In this document: positions 12,001-24,371 of the stretch, in pieces
Position numbering within the stretch: the stretch's first letter is position 1
How the letters are laid out: the number at the start of each line of letters is the position of its first letter
Assembly (NCBI GenBank): GCA_023614405.1
Contig: CM042688.1
Coordinates: 375,521,331 to 375,585,330 of the forward strand
Length of the DNA: 64,000 bases
From: Avena insularis
Lineage: Eukaryota; Streptophyta; Magnoliopsida; Poales; Poaceae
Direction of reading: 5' to 3'
Position numbers and translations under genes: made by a program
The notes under the pieces: generated by a model
What the model was told of the DNA's origin: nothing
The model's input: only the letters and a program-made list of their open reading frames with translations
Databases searched by the model: none

Positions 12001-15000
12001 ATACTCAAAAAAGAACTCAAAGTCTAGTGCATTTAGTAGGAATTCGGTAAATTCCCTTGAGCTGATTGTTAGTACATCTTTTTTTTTCCGCGAAAACGCA
12101 ACAGACTGTTGCGTTTCATTTCATTGGATAGGTAGAAAAGGTTCAGTTACATCAGCATCGTGAGAGGAGAAACGGGACAAATACAGGGTTTAATGTACAT
12201 CCCAGGTCGTCGGGAGCAACACTCGCAGCCCCTTTGCTCCTGCCCTAGCCCAAAGCGAAGCCTCCTCCCTGATGTTGGCCAGCAGGAGCTGTCATGATGG
12301 CTGTGCGTGGTCAAAGACGCAGCTGTTCCTATGCTTCCAGATCATCCAAGGCGTGAGAAGGGTGATTGTTGCAAACCCTTTCCGCATGGGCTTGGGCAGC
12401 GTCTGGTGCGTAGCGTGCCACCGGTCGAACAGGGAGTGCTCGTCGCGTGGTGGCGTGCAAGGTAGCCTTAGCCAGGAAAGCGTATCGTGCCAAATCTGTC
12501 ATGAGAAGGGGCATTCCATGAACAGGTGATGCATGGATTCGGGCAGCTGGTCGCAAAGCAGGCAGCTAGTGTGGTGCTGCAGGCCGCGGCGCTCGAGTCT
12601 GTTGGCGGTCCAGCAGCGGTTTTGCGCTGTGAGCCAGTGGAAGAACCTACGCGCGGCGGGGCCCAGGTCTTCCATATTAGTCTCCAGCCCTGGGACATGA
12701 GAGCTCCGTGGAACATAGCCTCATAGCAAGATTTGGCAGTGTATGTGCCGTTCTCGGTCCACCTCCAGACTAGGCGGTCTGGTTCCTGGGTGAGCACCGT
12801 GCCGCTCACCAATTGCCAGAGGGCAGAGGTATTGGCCGATCTCGTGGATGCCGACCGTGCCGCGGATGTCCCTGGCCCAGGCGTTGGTGTTGAGCCCCTC
12901 CGCGACGGTTCTAGTCTTCCGATGCCTCTTGGGGATGCAAGCATAGAGCTGGGCGCGATCTCGCATATGGCGCGTCCGGCGATCCAACGGTCCTCCCAGA
13001 AGAGGGTGGTGGAGGCGAAGAACATGGCACGTTCGGCGGGGGAGGGTTGCAGCTTCAGCCTCGCCCATGCGCGGTTGTCGTCGGTGCGGGAGAACCAAAG
13101 CCACCTTAGCCTGAGCGAGACGCCCGTCTTCTCCAGGTCATGAACACCAAGCCCACCCAGCGAGAGTGGCCGGCACACGCGGCTCCAGTTGACGTGGCAA
13201 CTCCCTCCATTTGCCTCTTGGCGCCCTTCCCAGAGGAAGCCGCGCTCGATTCTTTGCAGCTGTCTGATGATGGACTCTGGTGGATCAAGGACGAGGAGCT
13301 GATGGAAGGGGATGGCGCTGAGCACAACCTTCAGATAGGCGGGCCGTCTAGCTTTGTTCATGAGCCTCGCTTTCCATGTGGGCAGGCCGGCTGCGACTCT
13401 CTCCACGAGCGGCTGCAACTGTGCAGCAGTGGGGCGGCGGATGGTGAGGGGGATACCTAGGTACGTCAGGGGTAACTCCACAACAGGGCAGCCCAGGAGC
13501 TCTACGGCTGGTTGTGCTGTGCCGGGATCGCGGTTAAGCAGGGAGGCGGAGCTATTGGAAAAATTGACCTGCAGGCCAGATGCTTCCCTGAACAGTCTCA
13601 GCATCTCCTTGATGGCAGTGGTCTCAGCCTCCGTGGGGCGACAGAAGAGTATGACGTCGTCAGCGTAGAGAGAGCATGTGGGGATCTGGCGGTTAGGATG
13701 GAGCGGCTGCAAGATGCCGGTGTCGACTGCGTACTGGATGAGGCGGCTCAGCGCGTCCACGGCGAGCACGAACAGCTGCGGCGAGAGGGGGTCGCCCTGC
13801 CGCAACCCGCGGCGGTGCCAGATCGGTGGGCCAGGGTCACCATTAACGAGCACCCTAGTGCTGGCCGTGGAGAGCAGGATCGTCAACCAGTCGATGAATC
13901 GGTCGCTGAACCTGTAGCGCCGGAGGACCTCAAACAAGAAGGCCCAAGAGAGTGTCAAATGTGCGCGTGAGGTCGAGTTTGAGGAGGATTCGCGGAGCGC
14001 GCAGTTGGTGCAGCGATCTGGCTGATTGCTTGACCAGCACGTAGTTGTCGTGGAGGCTCCGCCCAGGTATCAAGGCATTCTAGCTCTTGCTCACGAGCCG
14101 GTCGAGTTTAGTGGCGAGGCGTAGCGAAAGCAGCTTTGCAAAGGCCTTGGCGATCAGGTGTATCAGGCTGATGGGCCGGTAGTCGTGTAGGGCCTCGGCA
14201 TCGGCGCGCTTCGGCAGGAGCGTGAGCAGTGCCTGGTTAAGGCGGTGGAAACCACGACCACGCAGCTCGAACAGCTGCTGGAAGACGTCGATCACGTCCT
14301 GCTTGACCGTTCCCCAACATGCTCGGAGAAACTCGGTCGTGAACACATCGGGGCCGGGCGCTTTATGCGCGGGCATGCTCTTGATGGTGCTCCATATCTC
14401 TGCCTTGGAGAAAGGCGCGTCCAAGTCCTGCAGGTCCACCTCAGGCGCAATCAAGTGGTCGAGATTTAGCGTGTGCGCCCGAGTGGCGGCGGTGCCCAGC
14501 AGCCCGTCATAGTGGTGGAACGCGTCTTCGGCCATGCCGGTCTGGTCCGTGACAACTGCGCCATCGATACGGAGCGCATGTATTTGGTTCTTCTGCTGGC
14601 GATAGGCGCATTGACGATGGAAAAAAGCGGTGTTGGCGTCGCCGTCTTTTAGCCAGGCGATCCTGGCACGCTGTCTTGCGATGGTTCTTTCCAGGGAGGC
14701 AAGCCCTAGGTATGTGACCTTGAGTTGCTTGTGAAGCCAAGTCTCGTGGGGTGTGAGCCTTCTATCTTCCCGCGCCGCGTCGAAGCGGAGGATGACCTCG
14801 CGGGCAATCGCAAGCTTCAGCTTGATGTTCCCCACTGTCTTAGCGCTCCAACTGGTGAGGGAGTGCGCTGTGGCTTGCAAGCGGAGTGTTAGTCGCCGGA
14901 ATGGATCCTCATCATGTACTGGTAGCCAGGCCGCGGTGACCGTCTCGTGAAAGCCGTCTGTGTAAAAGCCGTCTGTGCGTAGCCAGAATTCCTTGAACCT

Positions 15001-18000
15001 GAACCGGCGTCGGGAGGGGGGCAGCGGCGCGCAGTCAAGCAGCAACGACAGTGGTCTGAAACCACGGATGCAAGGCAACGCAAGTGGCAAGCGTCGTGGA
15101 TGTCCTCCCAGTCGGAAGTGCAGAAGAATCTATCGAGGTGGACGAGCGTGGGAGGCGTCTGGCCGTTGGACCATGTGTAGCGGCGACCATTCAGATAAAT
15201 TTCCTTGAGCGCTAGGTCGTTGAGCACGCACCGGAAACGGCCCATCATCCGCCTGTTGAGGTTGCAGTTGTTTTTGTCTGTGTCGCGGTAGATTAAGTTG
15301 AAGTCACCGCAAAGGAGCCACGGCCCCTGGCTGTAGGCCTGAACTGGACAACTTTAAAACAGCGTCTGACCAACAGACACTAACTGAACTGTCATTTCTT
15401 ACTGTTAAGTACTCGTCATAATAGAAGATAGAATGACTAGGGTACATAAATTATTGGGATAAAAAGTTACATAATTTTGTCTTTTCAAGCACACTTATGC
15501 CCTGTTTGGAATGGAGGAACTTATAATTAGGTTATCATGTACTCCATCTGTACCTAATTAGAAGACGTTTTAGCATACTATACCAGTGTGCTAAAACGTC
15601 TTATAATTAGGTACAGCGGGAGTACTTCAAAAGAGTCATTTGGATGTCGCACAAGAAAAACACAGGGAATTTGGAGTGTAGATACAAAAAGAACTAAAGA
15701 AGAAAACACGAGGTTTCAACATTCCTATGGCATAGCCCATTCCATAGGAATTTCGAAGGAATGTAAGATGAATATTCCGAATGGTACCAAAGGCATTTTT
15801 CCTGTAAGAATCGTATCCTTGAAAATGCTCACGTTTTCCCTTTATCACGAGTGGGGCCTTAGTTCCTCTAAATGACGTGAAAAGAAAGAAATGCAGATAC
15901 TTATGCTGTCCCATCATTTTTAAGTGTAAACTTGCTATTTTCATCTGCGATAAATTGCCTTCTGTTCTGCCTTTGTGTAGGTTACGTCCAAGAAGTATAC
16001 CATAGTTGCTGAGAAGGATCATTATAAGTTCAACCGTTTGGAGAACTTCATGGTAACGTATTTATTGATTGATGAAACATCTTATTCCCTCCTTCGCGTA
16101 ATTTAAGGCATACAACTATATAAGTTTTGTCATAACTCAAACTTTTTTAGTTCGACCAAGTTTATAAGGGAAAAAATATCAACATCTACGCTGCCAAATC
16201 AATATCAGTAGATACGTTTTGAAATATGTGTGTTTATTTGCTATTAGAGATGCCGATATTTTTGCTATAATCTTGGATTCTTGGTCAAACCTCATAAGGT
16301 TTGACTTAGGACAAACTTATATGCCTTATATTTTGGGTAGAAAGGAGTAATACATTAAGATCAAATGCCTTAGCTTCCCTTTTATTGCTAATACTGTCTC
16401 TTTCCGTTAGATTCTACCAAACAGGGCAAGCATTGATGATATCAAATCAGTTCGGTATGATGTATGTGGTGTTGTCCGAACTGTAACTCCAAATTCCAAA
16501 GCAATGGTAATATACTGATGTGGTTTTTTGTTTCATTGAGATCACAACAAACCTTAGCCTCATATTTTGATGGGGATGATAGGTAACTTTAACACACGGG
16601 CCTGAAAATGTAAAGCCGCAGAGGAAAATGGTGAGCGAGAATGGACGGTTTTGCTTTGAGGTATGTGGTTATTTATTTTTCCTGGTGAAACTATTAAACT
16701 TTGACCTAATGATGTTTAATTCCTTTACGACTTTTTCATATGAAGATAGAATCCTGCACTATCTGTTGCAATTTAAACACTTATAACACTTTCATAGTTG
16801 TTAGCTGCAACATTATTCCATGCATACAGATTGAACGAACATAAGGCAAAGTGGAATGTCGTAGTAAGCCTTTTCTACTAATCATGATAATTTTGTGTTC
16901 TGCATGTGAATAAGATTTTTTGTTGTCGCATCGAATCTTCTAGCTGGAATCGTGGTCTGTCTTAGCACGAACCAGCTCACGATGTGACCTCCGCCACTGC
17001 TTTTATTATTTAAGTAAATTAATCTAAATCTAAAGTTGACTTATATGGCATGATTGTTAATTCTTCTTTCTTTCTTGCAAATTTGCAGGTTCTTGCTGGT
17101 GAATACCGGTTATCTGCATTACCTGTAGATTCCGAAGGTTTTTCCAGCCTTATGTTTTCACCAGGATATATCGATGTGAATGTCAACAGCCCGTTGCTTG
17201 ATGTAGAGTTCTCTCAGGTAAAAAAATATTATTTTTTACAAATTATCAGGATTTTTTAAATATTATTTAACTTCCATCCAGTGTCATGTGTGCTTTGTAG
17301 ACTGTGATAATATCTGAGTACTATCTCTTTGTAAACAGTCACAAGTCAATGTTCACGGTAAGGTCCTCTGCAAAGAGAAATGCAACCAAAATATTCTGCT
17401 CTCGCTTGTTAGAATAGCTGGGGGTGTCGAACATGAAGGGAAGACAACCAGTTTGGAGCAAGAGGATGCTAATTTTGTGTTCACAAAAGTATTTCCTGGA
17501 AAATATCGTCTAGAGGTAAAATTTTGTGTCGAATAACTGATGTTGAATGTATTACTGTTCTGTCTAAAGTCTTACCAGTTTTGTGAGTGAACCATTCCTT
17601 CTAGGTGAAACATTTTTCATCCGCGGCCCCTACAAACGATAATTGGTGCTGGGACCAAAATACCTTGGATGTAGATGTTGGCAATGATGATGTGATAGAC
17701 ATTGTATTTGTCCAAAAGGGCTACTGGATAGAGCTAGTCTCAACCCATGAGACTGAAGCATACATTCATCAACCAGACTCTTCTAAACTTGACTTATTCA
17801 TAAAGGTCCGTTCTTGGTTTAATAAATCTACAATATATTTGAACCAATAGTACTTTTGGTTAACAGATATCCACTTTTATCCTGCACAGAAAGGGCCACA
17901 AAGAGTTTGCATAGAAACTCCTGGGCAACATGAGCTCCATTTAGTTAATCCTTGCATTTCATTTGGGAGCTCGTCTATTGTATTTGATACACGGAATCCA

Positions 18001-21000
18001 ATGGTGAGCTGCTTGTGTACATTCTTTAAATGTTTATCCATGTAAATTTCACTTTGACACACTAATGCTAAATGTATTCCCCCTTAGCTGGTTCATATCA
18101 GTGCAAGGAAGTATCTAGTAAGAGGTGAAATCCATGTGGACATAAGCTCTCCTCTGGAAGAAATTGATCTGTTAGAAGATATTGTTGTTGATGCCTTTAA
18201 GAGTGGTGAGAGTTCCGTTGACAAAATCTCTACTATACCTGTACTTGGAAAGAGTCATCAAAATGGCATTACTGCCTTTGAGTACTCTACTTGGACTGAT
18301 CTTGGGGAAGACCTCATTTTCTTCCCTCGTGATTCTAGGTATAATGCTTACCCCATAGTTCTTTTAGTTTTGAACCAACAGTCTTGTATCTACCAGAATT
18401 TCTCAATAGTCAAATTTATTCTTGTAGAAATTTGTTACTACCGGTAACTCTTGTTTACCTTTCTTCTTATTATTATTTCCCTTGTCTCAGCCAACATTTA
18501 TAATTATCCATCTATTATACTATTCTTAATACAAGATTCACAACTTTTTACAGCACTGGAAGGAAAAAGATCTTATTTTATCCATCGCGACAGCAGGTGA
18601 GCGATGGTTTATTAAGAAATGCTTCTTTCCTTGATTGGTGAAACCGTGATTGTAATACATTTATGATATGTAAACTGCAGTTTTCAGTGTCTACGAACGG
18701 ATGCCAAGATAATGTTCCTTCAATCAGTGCTAAAACGGGTTTATACCTTGAAGGATCAGTTTCACCTGCAACTTCTGATGTTGACATCAAGATTCTAGCT
18801 GCAGGAAATGGCAAGTTTGCAACGCTGAAGAAAGGTGATATAGCAGCAGAGACAAAGACAAATTCCGATGGATCATTCTTTGCAGGTCCCTTATATGATG
18901 ATATAGGATATGAAGTTGAAGCTTCAAAGGTTTATATTATTTTCGGCAAACAAATATATATGGTGTTCTCGCTATCGTCTTGAGTTTCTGGGTATATTCT
19001 GCAATTGTGTAGGGTACAACCATGTGTTGGAATGATTTCTCAGTTTTCTCCTTTTGTTTTTGCTGGAGATACAAACTGCTTTACCATTACTCTTTTTTCA
19101 AATATAAGAAAACCATGGCAAGTGAGGCCTATGTGGAACACCTTTTTATTTTAATTTACCTTTTCACTAGATGACCAGTCATTGCATATTGTCGTATACT
19201 GCTTAGTCAGAAATGGTTGCACTCTTATTCATTCAAATTTTAATAATGCACTGTTGTATTCATTGTGCTTGCGGCTGGTAATGATGTGCATGAGTTACAT
19301 ATTAACAATAACTGGGAAGGGAACATTTAAAATCAGCAATAACCAAAAATATGTTTTCTTGAATATCCTACCTGATATCATTTTCGACCTTCATGCAGGC
19401 TGGTTATGATCTCAAGCAAACTGGCCCATACAGCTTTGCTTGTCAGAAACTTGGTCAAATATTAGCGCGTATTTATGGTGAAAAAGATACAGAGATGTTG
19501 CCGTCAGTATTATTATCCTTAAGTGGCGAAGGAGGCTACAGAAATAACTCAGTTAGTGGTTCTGGTGGAACTTTCAGCTTTGACAACTTATTTCCTGGAA
19601 GTTTCTATCTACGTCCTCTTCTTAAGGTACGTTGTTGTTATTCACTCTCAGTGCACCACACCGTACCTATTATGAATAAGCTAAATTCTTGAAATTAGAT
19701 GTTATGATTGAACAATCTAATTACATCAGTGGGTTGTTCAGATTTTATTATGATGTCATATCCTGTAACTCCTGTTTGTAGTTTTCATTTACTCACACAT
19801 AACATGGACTGACGTGTTACCTATGAATAGCTTGACCAAACTGCTTCATGTCTACTTGCTTGTGTATTGAGTCTCACAGCCTTATCTGACAGAATAGCTG
19901 GGGAGAGGGGTGATATCCAATCCCCTCAAGGCCTTGACTGAACTAACTTAGTATCATCAAAATTTCTGAAATAACGATATCAAAGAATAAAGAGATAGTT
20001 AGTTACACTTCAAGCTTAATGCGCTGAGGATACAAAAGACACTTTTGCAAAGAAAAAAGATAATAAAATTTTAGAATCAGTGACTGTTGTGGATTTATCT
20101 TTTCTTTTCAGTCTTTCTGATATATATAGATTTTTTCACCAGGTATGTTGCCCACTTCACAATTAACACTTGAATTGGTTTTTGAGATTTTTTGAAAGCC
20201 GGAGTGTCCATAGAAAGATGGAGTCAGTGTGCGCACTAGCCACTTATATGCCATCTAGGCTATATAATATAAGTTATTGTGTCATTATATTTCAAGTTTA
20301 TTGGTTGGAGAGCCCTTAATTGTTTGGTGGTTCTGATGTAGGAATATAAATTTACTCCATCAACTGTTTCTATTGATCTCAATTCTGGGGAGTCTAGAGA
20401 GGTTGAGTTCCGTGCAGCCCGTGTTGCCTACAGGTTTGTTTGTTTTTTACATAGGAAATTTGATCTGCATGTTTTTATTTGCTCCCATCTCTTGCTATCT
20501 ATAGAAAATCATCTTACAAACTGTAGAAAGTTCATGGCTATAGATTTTTTCTGGAATCCATCATTTGAGTAGGGAAAGACTAGTTATGAACTTTGCTGAT
20601 GCATACAAGGGTCCCTTCTGGCTATGCAATGCTGACGCGAGAATCTGTTAGATTTGAATTATAAAGTATAATTATGTGACGTCCAGTTTTCATTTACGCA
20701 TACTGCACTAAGGGATTTGGGCCTTTTATTTTGAGGTGGTGGGTGGAGGGACAATGTGTTAAAACAACAGTTCTACAATAAGCAATTATGACAGTTCTTG
20801 CAACATGCTTGACTAAGCAAATCTTATGGCACTAACTCAACCAGCATTCTAATGTAGTGCCATGGGTTCTGTAACACTTTTAACTGGCCAACCAAAGGAA
20901 GGTGTTTTTGTTGAAGCTAGATCTGAATCAGGCGGTTATTATGAGGAAGCTACCACAGATAATTTTGGAAGGTTCCGTCTTAGAGGACTTGTGCCTGGCT

Positions 21001-22151
21001 CAACTTACTCAGTAAGAGTGGCTGCAAAAGATAATATCAGGTTGGCAGCAGTTGAGCGTGCTTCACCAGAATTTGTATCGGTTGATGTAAGTTATTGCGG
21101 ATCTTCTTTGCATGCAACATTTGCATACTGCATCTCATCACCTTTCAAGACTGTTAATGACCGAGGCACTGCTCTTTTTTTTTTAAATCAGGTTGGTCAG
21201 GAGGACATTTCTGGTATTAGTTTCGTGGTGTTTGAACAGCCAGAAGCAACAATTTTGAGCGGTCATGTGGAAAGAGATGGCATTGACCTTTGGCAGCCAC
21301 ATCTATCTGTTGAAATTAGATCATCTGTCGACCCTTCTAGAATAGAAGCTGTAGTTCCCGTACCTCTTTCCTACTACTTTGAAGTACGAAATTTGCCCAA
21401 AGGCAAGCATCTTGTTCAGCTTCGGTCTGGCCTTCCATCACATACGCACATATTTGAATCGGAGTTGGTTGAAGTTGACCTGGAAAAGCAACCTCAGATT
21501 CATGTTGGTCCTGTTAAATATAAAACTGAAGAACGCCATCACAAGCAGGTAACGTCTTCACACACTTGCATCAGCATTGCAACACACTGCTGTAGCCTTT
21601 AATTTGTGTTTGTTCTCAAAATTGGTGAATTTGAGGTAAGAATTGAAGAAACGGGCTGTTTGAAATCATTTTCTTGAGAGATGTCTGTACCACAGATTAA
21701 GATTCCCTTTTTGCGGGGTGGGTTCTTATTTAATCAGAACCAGATCTTTGTATACTGTACATCTATCTGTACCAAATTTATTAAAGTTTCTAACTCAGCA
21801 CCTTTCATGTAACTGCCCAAGAATTGAAGTTTATGTTCTAAGTTGTGTGTTTAGGATATCATCTAACTGCTATTTCTTGCAGGAACTGACCCCAGCCCCA
21901 GTGTTTCCTCTTATTGTTGGAGTTTCTGTTGTTGCACTCGTGATCAGCATGCCAAGGTTTGTTGATATATCACGTCAGACCTCTTTATGTAAACTTTTAA
22001 CTAAGTATGATTGTCATATCTGTCTTATAATGATGATGATAGGTTGAAGGACTTGTACCAAAGCGCTGTAGGAATGACCTCCCTAAGTTCAGGAGGTGCG
22101 ACAACAAGCAGAAAGGAACCACGGAAGACAATATTGAGAAAGAGAGCGTGA
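3229..22151 (+). CDS. NOMO: NOMO/Nodal modulator homologue (ER carbohydrate-binding-like fold membrane protein), 27 exons
   Basis: Encodes a 1195-residue homologue of NOMO (animal family members about 1220 residues), an ER type I membrane protein of the translocon-associated NOMO-NCLN-TMEM147 group. Exons: 3229-3327, 3410-3475, 4459-4545, 4759-4815, 4931-4995, 5084-5250, 9502-9563, 9653-9736, 9876-10032, 10604-10719, 11170-11298, 15981-16052, 16411-16506, 16583-16660, 17089-17217, 17339-17515, 17605-17805, 17890-18003, 18088-18338, 18554-18596, 18681-18929, 19399-19626, 20342-20433, 20858-21086, 21192-21548, 21883-21956, 22043-22151. All introns are GT-AG and the 3588-bp CDS has no internal stop. 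The start gives a signal peptide (residues 1-22, Leu-rich) followed by DEIHGCGGFVE. Lumenal beta-sandwich repeats of the carboxypeptidase-regulatory-like type are seen, for example residues 321-363 (GFSVGGRVVDGSG, TDNLGYYRL) and 940-1016 (TTDNFGRFRLRGLVPGSTY). A membrane span lies at about 1142-1158 and the basic tail ends RKRA. Introns 6 and 11 are expanded to 4.25 and 4.68 kb by transposons. Function is inferred from family resemblance. Confidence 0.93.
4261..4354. mobile_element. Stowaway-type MITE in NOMO intron 2
   Basis: A 94-bp near-perfect inverted repeat starts ctccctccgatccataata and ends with its complement. It is flanked by TA at 4259-4260 and 4355-4356. This is the Tc1/mariner-derived Stowaway signature. 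It lies between exons 2 and 3 and would fold as one hairpin in the pre-mRNA. Confidence 0.92.
5427..5634. repeat. 104-bp tandem duplication spanning the Harbinger insertion edge
   Basis: Two copies, 5427-5530 and 5531-5634, differ at only a couple of positions. Each contains intron sequence followed by the first 30-odd bases of the Harbinger terminal repeat. The duplication therefore arose after the element inserted, and copy one carries a stranded terminal-repeat fragment. Confidence 0.9.
5870..6552 (-). other. Possible remnant of the second Harbinger ORF
   Basis: The minus strand carries two open stretches, 6154-6552 and 5920-6138. The second encodes an acidic, Glu/Arg-rich 72-residue segment ending EVIIVDSD. 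Autonomous Harbinger elements have a second, DNA-binding ORF, and this is the right place for it. I cannot recognise a Myb/SANT motif, so it may be a captured or random open frame. Confidence 0.25.
7247..8349 (-). pseudogene. Decayed Harbinger transposase (DDE superfamily, plant transposon protein type)
   Basis: Read on the minus strand. It begins near 8349 with an acidic leader (MEFLLDLDELLNDDD), then an RRHHGSIFGR block and the LFHRRYRMRRSLF motif, which sits in a different frame. Downstream come SVDCMQW (first catalytic Asp), YLADGIYLAW (second Asp) and KDIERAFRVLQ (catalytic Glu), so all three DDE positions survive. At least two frameshifts (near 8150-8200 and about 8040-8110) and one in-frame TAG at about 7613 break the frame. 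The copy cannot make a full transposase. It belongs to the element at 5598-8916. Confidence 0.85.
8983..9021. repeat. (TC)n microsatellite, about 39 bp
   Basis: An uninterrupted TC run lies in NOMO intron 6 just beyond the Harbinger element. It is a probable length-polymorphic marker. Confidence 0.97.
12079..15350 (-). mobile_element. 5'-truncated LINE (L1-type) in NOMO intron 11
   Basis: Antisense non-LTR retrotransposon. A T-run at 12079-12087 is the complement of its poly-A tail. It carries endonuclease, reverse transcriptase and zinc-binding RVT regions on the minus strand. The 5' end near 15350 starts inside the endonuclease domain, so ORF1 and the endonuclease N-terminus are missing, typical of incomplete reverse transcription. 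No clear target-site duplication was found. The antisense position relative to NOMO avoids its poly-A signal acting on the host transcript. Confidence 0.88.
12468..15340 (-). pseudogene. LINE ORF2 remnant: endonuclease C-terminus, reverse transcriptase, zf-RVT
   Basis: In order on the minus strand: endonuclease motif GDFNLIYRD at about 15300 and SDHC near 15100; the linker with RIAWLKDGDANTAFFH; RT motifs APGPDVFTTEFL, DYRPISLIHLIAKAFAKLL, GLRQGDPLSPQLFVLAVD and the catalytic CSLYADDVILF; then WEDRWIAG and a zf-RVT segment DRLVWRWTENGTYTAKSCY. The reading frame is broken by a frameshift near 15090, an in-frame TAG at about 14080 and a frameshift near 13955, so it is inactive. The YADD active site itself is preserved. 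Confidence 0.9.
15542..15622. mobile_element. Stowaway-type MITE in NOMO intron 11
   Basis: An 81-bp inverted repeat with arms containing gacgttttagca and tgctaaaacgtc, flanked by TA at 15540-15541 and 15623-15624. The termini have drifted from the ctccctccg consensus. Confidence 0.85.
16085..16347. mobile_element. Degenerate Stowaway-type MITE in NOMO intron 12
   Basis: A 263-bp segment whose two ends (taatttaaggcata and tatgccttata) are inverted. It is flanked by TA, with drifted CTCC-type termini. The inner arms contain complementary 'ggtcaaac/gtttgac' blocks. Confidence 0.65.
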
Positions 22152-22279
22152 AACACATGCTTCAGATTAGGTGTTGCAAAGTTTTATAAAGTAGCTGTTT
22201 CTTTCCCATTATTGGGGATTTTGCAGATGAGAAAAAAAAACCCGAACATTTAATATTCTGCAAGTCCCATTATTGGGAA
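22152..22279 (+). other. NOMO 3' flank / probable 3' UTR
   Basis: There are 128 bases between the NOMO stop codon and the first Helitron-like terminus. No canonical AATAAA is present; the nearest candidates are tttataaag and atttaatatt. The true 3' UTR may therefore run into the transposon. Confidence 0.4.
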
Positions 22280-23176
22280 CTAGTAAATGGGCCTGTGCGT
22301 TGCAATGGGATATTAGTAGAGCATATACATTTGCTCCCTTGATCCGGATTAATTGCCGGTTTTATCCAAATATGCGTCAATGAATTGATTGGTGGTTGTA
22401 CAAAATTTACTATTCGTGAAGTCCGGTATTTCAAAGTTTGTGGCGTGAAATGGAACACCAAGTAGCTGGTTGCAGAGATCTATTTTACATACTGAATTTT
22501 TTCTGGCCATCTGTTTGCAGATATCTATTTTACATACTGAATTTTGTCCGGCCATCTTCTGTAGACAAAGGAAGAAAGCAACCAGTCTGGCACTAGAAGG
22601 CAGGGAAGTTTAACACTTCAAGGTTTTACATCTATCTACATTGCTCCAAGATCAATGTAAATCTAATAATGATGGTATTAGTTTCAAAGTCAATAGATAA
22701 ACAATCTAAATGCCAACTCCTGATGCCTTAAATATATCAGCTAGCAAAGATGTATTGATGCTCTCTTTCTTATAATTCAGATAAAGCTCATATTCATAAC
22801 CTTGATGTATTGTCATATTTGTGCTCATAAGCTGAATTAACATCCTTGATATCCCATCTTTCGGAGACAAATTCAGTGCTTGAGTCTAGTGCAGCAGGAT
22901 CACAACGTGGTGCCGCAAGCACACGTAACAACCACTTCTGCGTCAGAAATTGTAGCCTTCCCGTCAGTGGTGCCACCAACCGAGTAAGTGACTACAGACC
23001 CAGGGAGACGCCACATGCGAGGTCTCATCGTCTTGAACCTTAGTGTTGTACACTGTTGTCGCGGCCATGGATGCTGCTCCAACGGAGGCTCTCCGGCACC
23101 GGCAGACCTTAATGGAGGCCAAAAGGGCCACGACCCCCTCAACTCGATAACAATTTACATAATACCTTAGTAGTAT

Positions 23177-24371
23177 AGGTGAGCAGGGGTACACATGATT
23201 TGACTTATCACCGAGCCTCTCCTCTCGACCCCGTGCGGCGCCGCCACCCGTGCCCCTGACCAGCCACCCCCTCCTGCATGCCCACTCCTCTCCGCCGTCG
23301 CCGGATCCGTCGCCGGACAAAGCTCTAGTGGCGAGGCGGCGACGAGGCCCTAGCCCTCGCGCGCGTCGCTTCCATGGCGGCGCGTACCATGATGGCGGGT
23401 GGGCGACGGCCGGTGAGCTCTGACGATAGCGGTCCCTGGGCGGCGGGGCGGCGGGTGGTGGCGAGATCTAGATCGGTCGTCTTCGCCTCCTTGACGTCGG
23501 CCGGTGTCATCCGGAGGTCTTCTACGGTCTACTTTGCATCATGAGGGCGCCCGGGGCGGAGGCCCTAGGTTTGGTAGAGGTGGTCATCTTCTCCATCGAA
23601 GGTGGTCGTCCTGCGGCTGGATTGGCAGATCACTATCCGTCTTCCAGTCCTAGCAGCGAGGCGGGAATACCTAGGTGCTGGTGAAAACCGAGCCATTGGC
23701 AGGCGATGGTGGCGTTACCACGTCGTTACCTTGATGAAGGCATCGCCGTGCACCTTGTGTCGACCTCATTCATGCTACTCCGAGGGAAACCCTAAGATCT
23801 TCGGGTCGGGCGATGGCGGTGCCGCGGTATCGGTATCGCGTTCTCTCCTGGGAGCATCGCCTATGGAGCAACGTTGGATGGAAGTGGCAGGAAGGGTGGA
23901 GTGGCTAGCGCGCGGGGGGTGGTGCTGCTTGGCACCGCGGTGGTGTCGGTGGTTGGTGTGGCGAGAGTCTGCGCATCGATCTACATGCTGGCAACGGGTT
24001 GGCAGAAGATAATAAAGGCATCGACATCCGGAGCATGTGCATGGACGCCGCTCCGTGGATATGTTGTGCGGTTCTCGGGCTCCTTTTTGCTTGAGTTCGA
24101 GCCGCCGCACCAAGGCACTCCAGCTTCTCTTGGCGAGTGATAATAGTGTGAGTGACCATGGGGCGAGGTCGAAACAGGTAGCTAGGTGGTTGATAGATCT
24201 TGTTGGAGAGCTGACGATACGGTTATCTTTTTGCTCGGTATTTTGTTTTGGCGGTTCCGGTTTGTATAATCTTTGTAATGGTCTTTGCCAAATAATATGG
24301 TTCTAATAATAAATAAATGCCGTGTGCATCGTTTGATGTAGAGGCCGGGGCTCCACTCCCCATTTCGAAAA
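23177..24371 (+). mobile_element. Poly-A retroposon (non-autonomous LINE-like) with 16-bp target duplication
   Basis: A GC-rich 1.2-kb block ends in a short A-run at 24365-24371 and is flanked on both sides by aataccttagtagtat (23161-23176 and 24372-24387). A long exact TSD plus a 3' A-tail is the signature of LINE-machinery retrotransposition. The 3' end includes gatgtagaggccgggg, a phrase I associate with grass LINE 3' ends. No reverse transcriptase is encoded; ORFs here are GC-rich artefacts. It could be a LINE deletion derivative or a processed transcript. Confidence 0.85.

Noticed and set aside
12733..13970. Several plus-strand ORFs of 80-152 residues
   Set aside because: They are complementary-strand shadows of the antisense LINE reverse transcriptase.
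15401..15430. gttaagtactcg as the right-hand target duplication of the LINE (left gttagtacatc)
   Set aside because: The match is imperfect and lies about 60 bases beyond the apparent 5' end, so it is probably coincidence.
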